Assembly: GCF_002960425.1 (NCBI RefSeq)
Contig: NZ_POIZ01000043.1
Location: 1 to 64,000, forward strand
DNA: 64,000 bases
Source of the DNA: Streptococcus suis
Lineage (GTDB): Bacteria > Bacillota > Bacilli > Lactobacillales > Streptococcaceae
Direction: 5' to 3'
Positions within the stretch are counted from its first letter, which is position 1. Every line of letters begins with the position of its first letter. The notes beneath the pieces are model-generated. The model searched no databases, was not told where the DNA came from, and worked only from the letters and a program-made list of their open reading frames with translations. Shown here one piece after another: positions 17,407 through 24,103 of the stretch. The translations under genes were made by a program, and so were the position numbers.

Positions 17407-17424
17407 CACCTCTAATCAGAGGTG
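17407..17424 (-). terminator. terminator of the blaI/blaR1-like operon
   Basis: CACCTCT (17407-17413) pairs with AGAGGTG (17418-17424), followed on the minus strand by TTTTTTG. The remaining sequence from 17284 to 17406 is AT-rich and shows nothing else that I can identify. Confidence 0.8.
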
Positions 17425-17431
17425 CTTGGGG

Positions 17432-19048
17432 TTAGTCATCAGAATCATCTGTATCATCACTGGTATCTACATCATCTGTATCATCGCTGACATCTACATC
17501 GTCACTGGTGTCTACAGGCGGTGTGTAGGTAGCCGGAGGAGTATAGGTTGTCGCCGGAGGGGTGTAAGTCGTGGTTGGAGTAGATGTTGTAGCCGGAGGG
17601 GTATAGGTTGTGGTTGGAGTTTCAGTAACTACAGGCGTTTCCACTACACTTGAGGCTGGAGCTTGAGAATTAGTAGTTGCAGAACCATTTGAAGTCACTC
17701 CAGCATTACCAGCATTTGTTGTGGTTGTTGTAGTCGCTATCGTGGAGCTTGCTGTGCTGGTTGCAGTTGAAGATGCCTTTGTAGTCGTTGTGGTTGTTGA
17801 TGAAGATTTTGTCGTTGAAGATGATGATGACACAAGTTTCAAGGTTTCTTTTTCCACTTTCCTTACCTGTTTGGTCAATTTATCAACTTGGATATGGTAA
17901 CGCGTTTCCCCCTTAGAAAATTCAACCAAACAGTAATCCGCTCCCTCTGTCACCTTAACATCTTTAACATCTGTTTGCTTGAAGTTCTGGTCTTTTAGTG
18001 CCGCCTCTAAGGCTTGCTTATCGGTCAAACCTTCCTCTTGAATAACCTGATTAACTTGATCTTCTGTCATTGCCACCACAAAAATGGAACCTGAAAAGAC
18101 CAGGGCAAGAGTCATAAAAGTTGTCACCAACAAGCCAAGTGAACGCATGGGAATACGGTTATCCATGATCGCAATAATACGACGCTTGAGGTTAAACTTG
18201 TTTGAATAGAAGCAACTAGAAAGCAGAACAGGCTGTTGGCTCTTGTGAATCATGGTGATAATGGTTTCACCATAGAAAGAACGGTAGGATTGATCGCGTT
18301 GGTTGAGAACGCTATGATCACAGTAACTTTCTGCAGCTTCCTGTACTTCCTTGCAGGCAAAGGCCACAATGGGATTAAACCAGTGCGCAGCCTTTACAAG
18401 CAAGACCAAGAGATTGACATAAATATCCCTATGCTTGTAGTGGGTCAACTCATGTTCAAAGATTAGATCCAGCTCTTCATCCGTATAGTCCGTCGCTGGC
18501 AACAAGACAATCGGATGACGCAGACCAAAAATCATAGGACTGGAAACCTGTGGATAGTGGAACAGACGAATATCCTTTTTAATACCAAACTCTTCTTTGA
18601 TGATATAAAAAGTTTCTAAAATTCTCAAATCAGAAATAGGCGTCCCCCATCTCTTCAAAAGATTACTGAATTTTACATAGGCAAAGATCGAACGTCCAAT
18701 CACCACCACAAAACCTAGGAACCAGACAAACAAGAAAATCTGCAACCAAGGCAAACCGAGAAAGAGATCCAACAAACTTGGTTGACTAGCGGTTACTGAA
18801 CTAGCTACGGTACCTGTCATTTCAACAGCAGTCGATACTGCCTTTGGACTGTGTTCAATGGTTACCAAGCCCGAACCAAAGCGAGGTCTGAAAGGAAAAA
18901 TCAGACTGGCTAACAAGACCAACCAGGTCAAGTACCGAACCCTAGCTGAAACCCTGTTTTTTAATAAGATAAACAGGCCGCTAACCACTAAAATCAGGGC
19001 CGATTTGTAGAGGCTCATTAAGAAAAAGCGTAAGATGAGTGATGACAT
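17432..19048 (-). CDS. M56-family (BlaR1/MecR1-like) membrane metallopeptidase with PepSY sensor domain and acidic tail
   Basis: 538 residues. Membrane segments lie near 8-30, 38-54 and 101-120. The M56 peptidase domain has the zinc motif HELTH at 199-203 and the third-ligand region EVQEAAESYCD near 234-244. A last membrane segment lies at about 303-326. The extracellular part is a single PepSY-like domain (about 331-400), then a 130-residue low-complexity Ser/Thr/Pro tail ending in repeated Asp-Asp blocks. BlaR1 proteins normally carry a penicillin-binding sensor here, and it is absent. The family logic is that the sensor triggers cytoplasmic proteolysis that inactivates the BlaI partner. 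It lies directly downstream of the blaI-like gene. The stimulus is unknown; beta-lactam sensing is unlikely from this domain content. Confidence 0.88.
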   Translation of the reverse strand: MSSLILRFFLMSLYKSALILVVSGLFILLKNRVSARVRYLTWLVLLASLIFPFRPRFGSGLVTIEHSPKAVSTAVEMTGTVASSVTASQPSLLDLFLGLPWLQIFLFVWFLGFVVVIGRSIFAYVKFSNLLKRWGTPISDLRILETFYIIKEEFGIKKDIRLFHYPQVSSPMIFGLRHPIVLLPATDYTDEELDLIFEHELTHYKHRDIYVNLLVLLVKAAHWFNPIVAFACKEVQEAAESYCDHSVLNQRDQSYRSFYGETIITMIHKSQQPVLLSSCFYSNKFNLKRRIIAIMDNRIPMRSLGLLVTTFMTLALVFSGSIFVVAMTEDQVNQVIQEEGLTDKQALEAALKDQNFKQTDVKDVKVTEGADYCLVEFSKGETRYHIQVDKLTKQVRKVEKETLKLVSSSSSTTKSSSTTTTTTKASSTATSTASSTIATTTTTTNAGNAGVTSNGSATTNSQAPASSVVETPVVTETPTTTYTPPATTSTPTTTYTPPATTYTPPATYTPPVDTSDDVDVSDDTDDVDTSDDTDDSDD

Positions 19049-19068
19049 TTCAAATCTCCAACTATATA

Positions 19069-19437
19069 TTATTTATTTAACAAGCTCCTTAACTCATCCA
19101 GTTCATCGGCTGACAAAGCATTGGAGGAGAAGAGGGTTTTGACCAAACCACCAAGTGAATTCCCCTGGTAACGGTCTAAAAAATTTGATGTTTCAACCGC
19201 CATATATTCTTCTTCAGACACAATGGCCGTATAATGACGTTCCCGACCATTTCGCTCACTCTTCAAAAAACCTTTTTCCGTCAAGCGCGCAAGAATAGTC
19301 AATAAGGTTTGTGGCTTCCAATGATTCTCTTCACCTAAGTTGCTAATAATCTGTGCAGAAGTTACTGGATTTGGCAGGTGCCAAATGGTTCTTAGTACAG
19401 AAAATTCTGTATCTGGTAGACGTTTTAATTCATTCAT
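19069..19437 (-). CDS. BlaI/MecI/CopY-family repressor
   Basis: 122 residues with a winged helix: LPDTEFSVLRTIWHLPNPVT at the N-terminus, then HWKPQTLLTILARLTEKGFL, the recognition region and wing typical of BlaI. The C-terminal dimerisation part contains SFFLDRYQG-like residues (NFLDRYQGNSLGGLVKTLFS). The ATG at 19437 follows GAGAGGAA; the longer in-frame start at 19494 would begin upstream of the predicted promoter and is rejected. Its own promoter carries the box found upstream of the PepSY and VTC genes, indicating autoregulation and a small local regulon. The gene ends 20 bp before the M56 gene. Confidence 0.9.
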   Translation of the reverse strand: MNELKRLPDTEFSVLRTIWHLPNPVTSAQIISNLGEENHWKPQTLLTILARLTEKGFLKSERNGRERHYTAIVSEEEYMAVETSNFLDRYQGNSLGGLVKTLFSSNALSADELDELRSLLNK

Positions 19438-19465
19438 ACTCGAATTCCTCTCTTCTTTCTCTAAT

Positions 19466-19494
19466 ATTCTACACTTGTCGTTTATAAATGTCAA
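19466..19494 (-). promoter_or_regulatory. promoter of blaI-like operon with BlaI-type box
   Basis: Minus strand: consensus -35 TTGACA (19494-19489), 17-bp spacer, -10 TAGAAT (19471-19466). The box CTACACTTGTCG (19469-19480) overlaps the -10 and spacer. Confidence 0.8.
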
Positions 19495-19544
19495 CCATCC
19501 TACTTATTTTTTAAGCAGCTACTACTAACTAGAAGACCGATAAG

Positions 19545-19571
19545 AAAAAACTCAGCCGAAACTGAGTTTTA
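19545..19571 (-). terminator. terminator of the glycosyltransferase gene
   Basis: A hairpin with CTCAG/CTGAG core, extended by A-T pairs, is followed on the minus strand by TTTTTTCT. It overlaps the stop codon. Confidence 0.65.
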
Positions 19572-20582
19572 GTTGAAACCATAAATTCTTTTAGCGATTT
19601 TATAGACGGCATTGGAAATTTTTCGACCTGGATAACCGTAGAGATTGGTCAACTGCCCCAACAAGCCATTGCGGACAATCTTGAAAAGGGCTGGATTGTT
19701 ATCCCGAATATAGTGCCAGAGTTCCTGTTTTTTCATCATATGCTCAGCTGTTCCAGCACGATTGAGAAGGGCACAGGAGATAATGGTGGTAATTTCCACA
19801 TGATTGAGCAAATAACTTCGTAAATCAGGATTGTCAACCGCCTCCAAGTCTAAATTATCCACTAAGATCCGATTGACTTTTAACTGCTGGTCAATGCGCT
19901 TAATCATGACAGATTCATTGACAGACTGGTCATTTCGACCAATAAAGTAACGATAAAAATCTACTGGCAGATAGAACATGGTTTTCACAGCCTGCAAAGG
20001 AGTAAATACGAAAATATTATCCACATAGAAGGTATGCTCTGGTAGAACGAGACCAACCTCACGCAATAAATCTGTCCTGTAAATCAGGGAATGCATCATC
20101 ATGTATTGTCCCTTGGAAAAGGCACCTACATCCTCCCAGCCGAAAATACGATTTTCGGGTAAGACATCCTGATAGGACATGGATTTCTTCCGAGATTGCC
20201 CTTCTTTTTCGTAAACAAAGTTGGAAATGAAGGCATCAACTGGCGTATTTTCATCTTCCAAAGCCTGCAAACTCTCTAGGATTTTCAAATAGGCTCTGGT
20301 ATCAACCCAATCATCTGAATCCACTACCTTAAAATACTTACCTTTAGCCTCAAAAATCCCCGTATTAACAGCTCCGCCATGACCCTTATTGTCCTGATAG
20401 ATGGCACGTACGTTTGAAAATTGATTCTCTAGTCCCTCTGCGATTTCCTGAGTCCGATCGGTCGAACCATCGTTGATAATCAGAATTTCAACCTTGTCAC
20501 CACCCATTACAAGGGAATGAACACAGTAATGAAGGTAGGCCTCCGAATTATAACTCGGAATGGCAATACTTAGTAAGGTCAT
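19569..20582 (-). CDS. family 2 glycosyltransferase
   Basis: About 337 residues of GT-A type. The N-terminus LLSIAIPSYNSEAYLHYC is followed by ILIINDGSTDRT (nucleotide-sugar binding), DNKGHGGAVNTGI and the metal-binding VVDSDDWVD. It resembles EpsH-like enzymes that add sugars to surface polysaccharides or teichoic acids. The acceptor cannot be told from sequence. There is no membrane anchor apart from amphipathic stretches. I chose the ATG at 20582 because GGAG lies 6 nt upstream; an in-frame start at 20603 is less favourable. It is a single-gene unit, with no polysaccharide cluster nearby. Confidence 0.88.
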   Translation of the reverse strand: MTLLSIAIPSYNSEAYLHYCVHSLVMGGDKVEILIINDGSTDRTQEIAEGLENQFSNVRAIYQDNKGHGGAVNTGIFEAKGKYFKVVDSDDWVDTRAYLKILESLQALEDENTPVDAFISNFVYEKEGQSRKKSMSYQDVLPENRIFGWEDVGAFSKGQYMMMHSLIYRTDLLREVGLVLPEHTFYVDNIFVFTPLQAVKTMFYLPVDFYRYFIGRNDQSVNESVMIKRIDQQLKVNRILVDNLDLEAVDNPDLRSYLLNHVEITTIISCALLNRAGTAEHMMKKQELWHYIRDNNPALFKIVRNGLLGQLTNLYGYPGRKISNAVYKIAKRIYGFN

Positions 20583-20757
20583 CTTTCTCTCCATTTGACA
20601 CAATTTGTTACTATTTTATCACATTTTCAGGAAAGTTGCTGAGCATTTTTGTTTTAAAGACCAAACCTAACCAACTTATCAACAAGTTGTGGATAAGTTG
20701 TGGAATTCTTTGTTTTCCTGTGGATAACCATTGTGAAATCATGGTCCTAGCGCTTCC

Positions 20758-21228
20758 TCATCGAAAATCCTTTAAATGTTCTTGCAGGTCCCGAAGCATA
20801 TTCCTACGACCATTGAAGCATTGTCCACTTATCAATTTTTCATAATTTTCCACTTGGTCCATGGATAGATTTTTCCGATAATCTCTCAAGGCACCTCTCA
20901 ACATCAACAATTCATCATTAACCAAACCAGGTGATTGGATCATATGCGATAGGTCATGTATGTCCTCATGAGGCATGCGGTCAAACCTGCGCTTTTGACT
21001 TTCCTGTTTGCGAACACGGTCCTTTATCCGATTTCGGAATTTGACCTTGAAGTAACAATATAGTTGAGCCTGCTCACCAAGCAACCACGGCTGGTCTTCC
21101 AATAATTCAAACAAGATCATCATGCCTTCCTGTTCCCAATCATCTCTGTCCCACAGCTTGATGTAAAACTCTTTTCGAGCCTTGTTGACAATCCCTTTTA
21201 CACTATCATAGACCTTTTCAAATTCCAT
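20758..21228 (-). CDS. comX: competence-specific alternative sigma factor ComX (SigX)
   Basis: 156 residues. It aligns well with streptococcal ComX from memory: FYIKLWDRDDWEQEGMMILF, YCYFKVKFRNRIKDRVRKQE, SQKRRFDRMPHEDI and the C-terminal NGRRNMLRDLQEHLKDF. It redirects RNA polymerase to late competence (CIN-box) promoters for DNA uptake and recombination. The ATG at 21228 follows AAAGGAG at 8 nt; an in-frame extension to 21291 would run through the promoter region. A ComR-type inverted repeat lies at 21287-21298. I saw no late competence genes in the window. It is a single-gene unit. Confidence 0.93.
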   Translation of the reverse strand: MEFEKVYDSVKGIVNKARKEFYIKLWDRDDWEQEGMMILFELLEDQPWLLGEQAQLYCYFKVKFRNRIKDRVRKQESQKRRFDRMPHEDIHDLSHMIQSPGLVNDELLMLRGALRDYRKNLSMDQVENYEKLISGQCFNGRRNMLRDLQEHLKDFR

Positions 21229-21283
21229 CTTATAATCTCCTTTGGTTGATGGTTTAAGTTTATCGAAAAGGATTATTTTTCTA

Positions 21284-21301
21284 CAGGACATTTTTGTCTA
21301 A
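21284..21301 (-). promoter_or_regulatory. ComR-type box (XIP-responsive) upstream of comX
   Basis: GACA (21287-21290), a TTTT spacer and TGTC (21295-21298) form the inverted repeat core GACA-N4-TGTC seen in ComR-regulated streptococcal promoters. The expected -10 lies in the AT-rich stretch closer to comX, though I see no strong consensus hexamer. Confidence 0.65.
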
Positions 21302-21321
21302 CTAGCTTTATTAAGGTATTC

Positions 21322-21490
21322 TATAATATAAACAAATGAAGAGCATTCAGACAAGGAACTGAGGTGCAGGTTGCTAGAATAGTCTAAAGCCTGTTCTAGG
21401 TTGGAAATAAGACATTCGAAGCAAATCACTTTCGTAGAAGTAGGGCAAACCGTAAGTGACGATGTATCAAAGTTCATTCAAATGACTATA
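21322..21490. repeat. intergenic repeat, family B, copy 1
   Basis: About 169 bp. It shares long identical runs with 27975-28138, for example CAGACAAGGAACTGAGG, CAGGTTGCTAGAA, TCTAGGTTGGAAATA and AGTGACGATGTATCAAAG. The end is ATTCAAATGACTATA. It lies between comX and rpsD. A 71-codon open frame overlapping it is a by-product of the repeat. The stretch 21491-21570 holds nothing I recognise. Confidence 0.85.
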
Positions 21491-21571
21491 GGCTTGGATT
21501 ATTCCACAATCTCCATATTGGAAGCAAAAAGGGGAGCAAACCAAGAAATCAACATTTTAAGACAAAGCAAA

Positions 21572-21591
21572 AAGCCCACTGTTGTAGGCTT
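21572..21591 (-). terminator. terminator of rpsD
   Basis: AAGCCCAC (21572-21579) pairs with GTAGGCTT (21584-21591) with one wobble. The minus-strand transcript continues with TTTTGC. Confidence 0.75.
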
Positions 21592-21612
21592 CTTACAATA
21601 TAAAGTCTTATC

Positions 21613-22224
21613 TTAGAGCATTTTGTTGTAGAATTCTACGACAAGAGCTTCGTTGATTTCTGGGTTGATTTCGTCGCGTTCTGGCAAGCGAGTCAATGAA
21701 CCTTCAAGCTTTTCAGCATCGAATGATACGAAAGCTGGACGGCCAAGAGTTGCTTCAACAGCTTCAAGGATAGCTGGAACTTTGATTGACTTCTCACGAA
21801 CTGAGATAACTTGACCAACTTCAACGCGGAATGATGGGATATCAACGCGTTTGCCGTCAACAAGGATGTGACCATGGTTTACGAATTGACGTGCTTGACG
21901 ACGAGTAGTTGCCAAACCAAGACGGTAAACAACGTTGTCCAAACGACGCTCCAAAAGAAGCATGAAGTTGAAACCAAGAGTACCTTGTTTGATTTTAGTA
22001 GCTTGTACGAACAAGTTACGGAATTGTTTTTCACCCAAACCGTAAGAGAAACGCAATTTTTGTTTCTCAGCCAATTGCAAACCGTATTCTGATAATTTAG
22101 AACGGTTGTTTGGTCCGTGTTGACCTGGTACGTAGTTACGACGTGCCAATTCTTTACCTGTACCTGTCAATGACAAGCCAAGACGACGAGCTTGTTTCCA
22201 AGATGGTCCTGTATAACGTGACAT
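21613..22224 (-). CDS. rpsD: 30S ribosomal protein S4
   Basis: 203 residues. The N-terminal S4 domain starts [16 protein letters not shown]. The S4 RNA-binding motif [35 protein letters not shown] lies at residues 90-125. It binds 16S rRNA early in 30S assembly and, in many bacteria, represses its own synthesis. Length is standard. AGGAGG lies upstream of the ATG. A leader of about 155 nt with pairing potential precedes it. Confidence 0.98.
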   Translation of the reverse strand: MSRYTGPSWKQARRLGLSLTGTGKELARRNYVPGQHGPNNRSKLSEYGLQLAEKQKLRFSYGLGEKQFRNLFVQATKIKQGTLGFNFMLLLERRLDNVVYRLGLATTRRQARQFVNHGHILVDGKRVDIPSFRVEVGQVISVREKSIKVPAILEAVEATLGRPAFVSFDAEKLEGSLTRLPERDEINPEINEALVVEFYNKML

Positions 22225-22386
22225 AGTTATGTCCTCCTAAAATAAAAAATATTATTGTAGGAAATAACGTTTTAAGCAAACCTGATTCGTGCAGGAGGCC
22301 TTCATCGAAACAGCAACGATTACTCTTCTTGCTGACCTTCTGTTGACGAGCTTCATTTTGCTCTGCTGTTATTTCGCACAAAGGTT
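22225..22386 (-). promoter_or_regulatory. long 5' leader of rpsD, candidate S4 autoregulatory RNA
   Basis: The distance from the predicted promoter (-10 at 22392-22387) to the rpsD ATG is about 155 nt. The leader contains no open frame that I trust and can form several stems, with complementary purine-rich and pyrimidine-rich stretches. Ribosomal protein S4 is known to bind its own leader in other Firmicutes. I did not fold it, so the exact structure is unproven. Confidence 0.45.
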
Positions 22387-22415
22387 AGTATAACACAAAA
22401 AAAAGGCTCTGTAAA
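22387..22415 (-). promoter_or_regulatory. rpsD promoter
   Basis: Minus strand: -35 TTTACA (22415-22410), 17-bp spacer, -10 TATACT (22392-22387) with an upstream TG. The -35 hexamer is the loop of the tlpA terminator. Confidence 0.75.
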
Positions 22416-22420
22416 GCCTT
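22399..22420 (-). terminator. terminator of the ccdA-tlpA operon
   Basis: AAGGCT/AGCCTT stem with loop TTACAG (transcript sense), followed by a run of eight T. It overlaps the rpsD promoter. Confidence 0.85.
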
Positions 22421-22431
22421 TTTCATCCTTC

Positions 22432-22995
22432 TTATTGTATTTCTTCCAATAATTGGACCAATTTATCCTTTTGAACCTGTCCTGCAAAGGAAACCTTGAG
22501 GGTTCCATCACTATTGATGAGGATATGGGTCGGAAATGCAGCAATGCCAAACTGTGTCATCGCCTGATCTTTTGTATCAAACAAGACAGGATAGGTCGCA
22601 CCTAGCTCACTAGCCTTCTCTAAAATCTCAGCCTTGCTCACATCCGCAGGATTGGTATTCTCAAACTCAGCATCCTCAGGTGATGTAATCGACAAAAAGA
22701 CAAAATCTTCCTTATCCTTATACTCTTGATAGACCTCCTCCAATTCTGGGATTTCTCTCTGACAAGGACCACACCAGGTCGCCCAAACATTGATATAAAT
22801 CTTTTTCCCCTTGTAATCTGCCAGATTGACATCATTTCCCTCCTTATCCTTGAGGGAAAAATCTAGCGTGACAGGTTGATTAGCCTGTAAAGTTGACTCC
22901 GTAGAAGACGGACTTACCAATGGTAACAAGGAACAAGCCGTCAACACAAAACAGGAAGCAAGTAAGCAAGCGACAATAGATAGCAACTTTTTCAT
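22432..22995 (-). CDS. TlpA/ResA-type thioredoxin-like lipoprotein
   Basis: 187 residues. A lipoprotein signal with lipobox LTAC is followed by a thioredoxin-fold domain with the active site WATWCGPCQRE and the cis-proline region AAFPTHILI. It is a surface thiol-disulfide reductase. Electrons should come from CcdA, encoded just upstream. In pneumococcus such Etrx proteins feed the extracellular methionine sulfoxide reductase MsrAB; no msrAB gene is present here. The ATG at 22995 is preferred over a TTG two codons upstream. It starts 18 bp after the ccdA stop. Confidence 0.92.
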   Translation of the reverse strand: MKKLLSIVACLLASCFVLTACSLLPLVSPSSTESTLQANQPVTLDFSLKDKEGNDVNLADYKGKKIYINVWATWCGPCQREIPELEEVYQEYKDKEDFVFLSITSPEDAEFENTNPADVSKAEILEKASELGATYPVLFDTKDQAMTQFGIAAFPTHILINSDGTLKVSFAGQVQKDKLVQLLEEIQ

Positions 22996-23013
22996 AAACA
23001 AATCCTTTCTATC

Positions 23014-23709
23014 CTACTGGAAAAAACGAACAAGATGCTGGAAGAAACCTGTTAAAATACTCAAGCCAATCAAGAGCAATAGATAACCTGAAATACGCTT
23101 GGTCCAAGCCAAATAGTGCCGATTATTCTTGAAGAAAGCCAACATTTTCTGAGAAAAAAAGGCAACCAAAATAAAGGGAAGAATAAAACCAAGACAATAA
23201 ACCAACAGCAAGATACCGCTCAACCAGCCCTCCTGACTGCTAGCATAGATAAAGACAGAAGCCAGAATTGGACCAATACAAGGTGTCCAAGAAAAACTAA
23301 AGGTAAAGCCCATCAAAAAAGCTAAAAATGGAGTGACCTGTTTCCCTGCCTGATAGACCTTGTTTTTCGCAGAAAATTCACGCTCCAACATGGGAATATT
23401 GAACCAGCCCAACTGCAAAATCCCCATGAGAATAATCAGCAGACCACTGATGATTTGCAAGACTTGAGCATTGGCTTGTAAGACCCTACTCAGCAAACTA
23501 GAGGCAAAGCCTAATAAGAAGAAGGTCACAGCAATCCCCACCACAAAACTCAGCGTATTAACCAGGACATTCCTATCCCCCTCTTTCCCTTCAGCTCCAC
23601 CTGCCAACAAACCAATGTAGATAGGGAGAATTGGCAGAACACAGGGAGAAAGAAAAGACAGAAGACCCTCAGCAAACAAAGCCAAAAATGTAAACCATTG
23701 CAAGTCCAT
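23014..23709 (-). CDS. ccdA: CcdA-family thiol-disulfide electron transporter
   Basis: 231 residues with six membrane segments. The N-terminal cysteine region FAEGLLSFLSPCVLPILPIYIG is paired with GFTFSFSWTPCIGPIL in segment 4. The two cysteines relay reducing equivalents from cytoplasmic thioredoxin to the surface protein TlpA/Etrx. The two genes form an operon whose promoter lies at 23767-23795. Confidence 0.94.
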   Translation of the reverse strand: MDLQWFTFLALFAEGLLSFLSPCVLPILPIYIGLLAGGAEGKEGDRNVLVNTLSFVVGIAVTFFLLGFASSLLSRVLQANAQVLQIISGLLIILMGILQLGWFNIPMLEREFSAKNKVYQAGKQVTPFLAFLMGFTFSFSWTPCIGPILASVFIYASSQEGWLSGILLLVYCLGFILPFILVAFFSQKMLAFFKNNRHYLAWTKRISGYLLLLIGLSILTGFFQHLVRFFQ

Positions 23710-23742
23710 ACAAACTCCTTTCTATCTCGCACACGAATATTG

Positions 23743-23795
23743 TTGAAAACGTTTTTATGTACTACTATTGTAACACACTGCTTTATCTTAGTCAA
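23743..23795 (-). promoter_or_regulatory. ccdA promoter with possible cre site
   Basis: Minus strand: -35 TTGACT (23795-23790), 17-bp spacer, -10 TACAAT (23772-23767). TTGAAAACGTTTTTA (23743-23757, plus strand), near the expected start site, is close to the CcpA cre consensus but lacks one conserved C. Confidence 0.6.
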
Positions 23796-23823
23796 TATAT
23801 AGTTTGGTTAAAACATACAAAAA

Positions 23824-23841
23824 AGCCTGCAAACACAGGCT
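23824..23841 (-). terminator. terminator downstream of veg
   Basis: AGCCTG (23824-23829) pairs with CAGGCT (23836-23841), followed on the minus strand by TTTTTTG. Confidence 0.8.
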
Positions 23842-23848
23842 CCCATTC

Positions 23849-24100
23849 CTAATCCAAATAATGAATTAAGATTTTCTCCGTCAATACATCCGAGTAGGTA
23901 TAAGATTCTACAAAAGTATTGTTTGGATCTTCAAATTCAACGATAAACAAAGACTGATAAACTTCTGTAATCCGACCTTGCTTATTCTTCTCACGTTTCC
24001 GACCATTTTCAAGAGTCAACTCGACAATTTGTCCCTCGTGGTCTTTAATATCTTGTTTGATTTGCTTCATCTTAGCAACATCTGTAAATGCATCACTCAT
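23849..24100 (-). CDS. veg: Veg-family protein
   Basis: 83 residues, small and basic. It contains the family stretch GQIVELTLENGRKREKNKQG, then ITEVYQSLFIVEFED and YSYTDVLT-like YTYSDVLTEKI. Veg proteins of Firmicutes are highly expressed and have been linked to biofilm regulation in Bacillus; the molecular role is unclear. It lies 3 bp after dnaB and shares its transcript. Confidence 0.88.
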   Translation of the reverse strand: MSDAFTDVAKMKQIKQDIKDHEGQIVELTLENGRKREKNKQGRITEVYQSLFIVEFEDPNNTFVESYTYSDVLTEKILIHYLD

Positions 24101-24103
24101 TCT

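Noticed and set aside
21401..21616. 71-codon open frame between comX and rpsD
   Set aside because: It lies largely within the family B repeat and runs into the rpsD terminator; no ribosome site and no recognisable protein.
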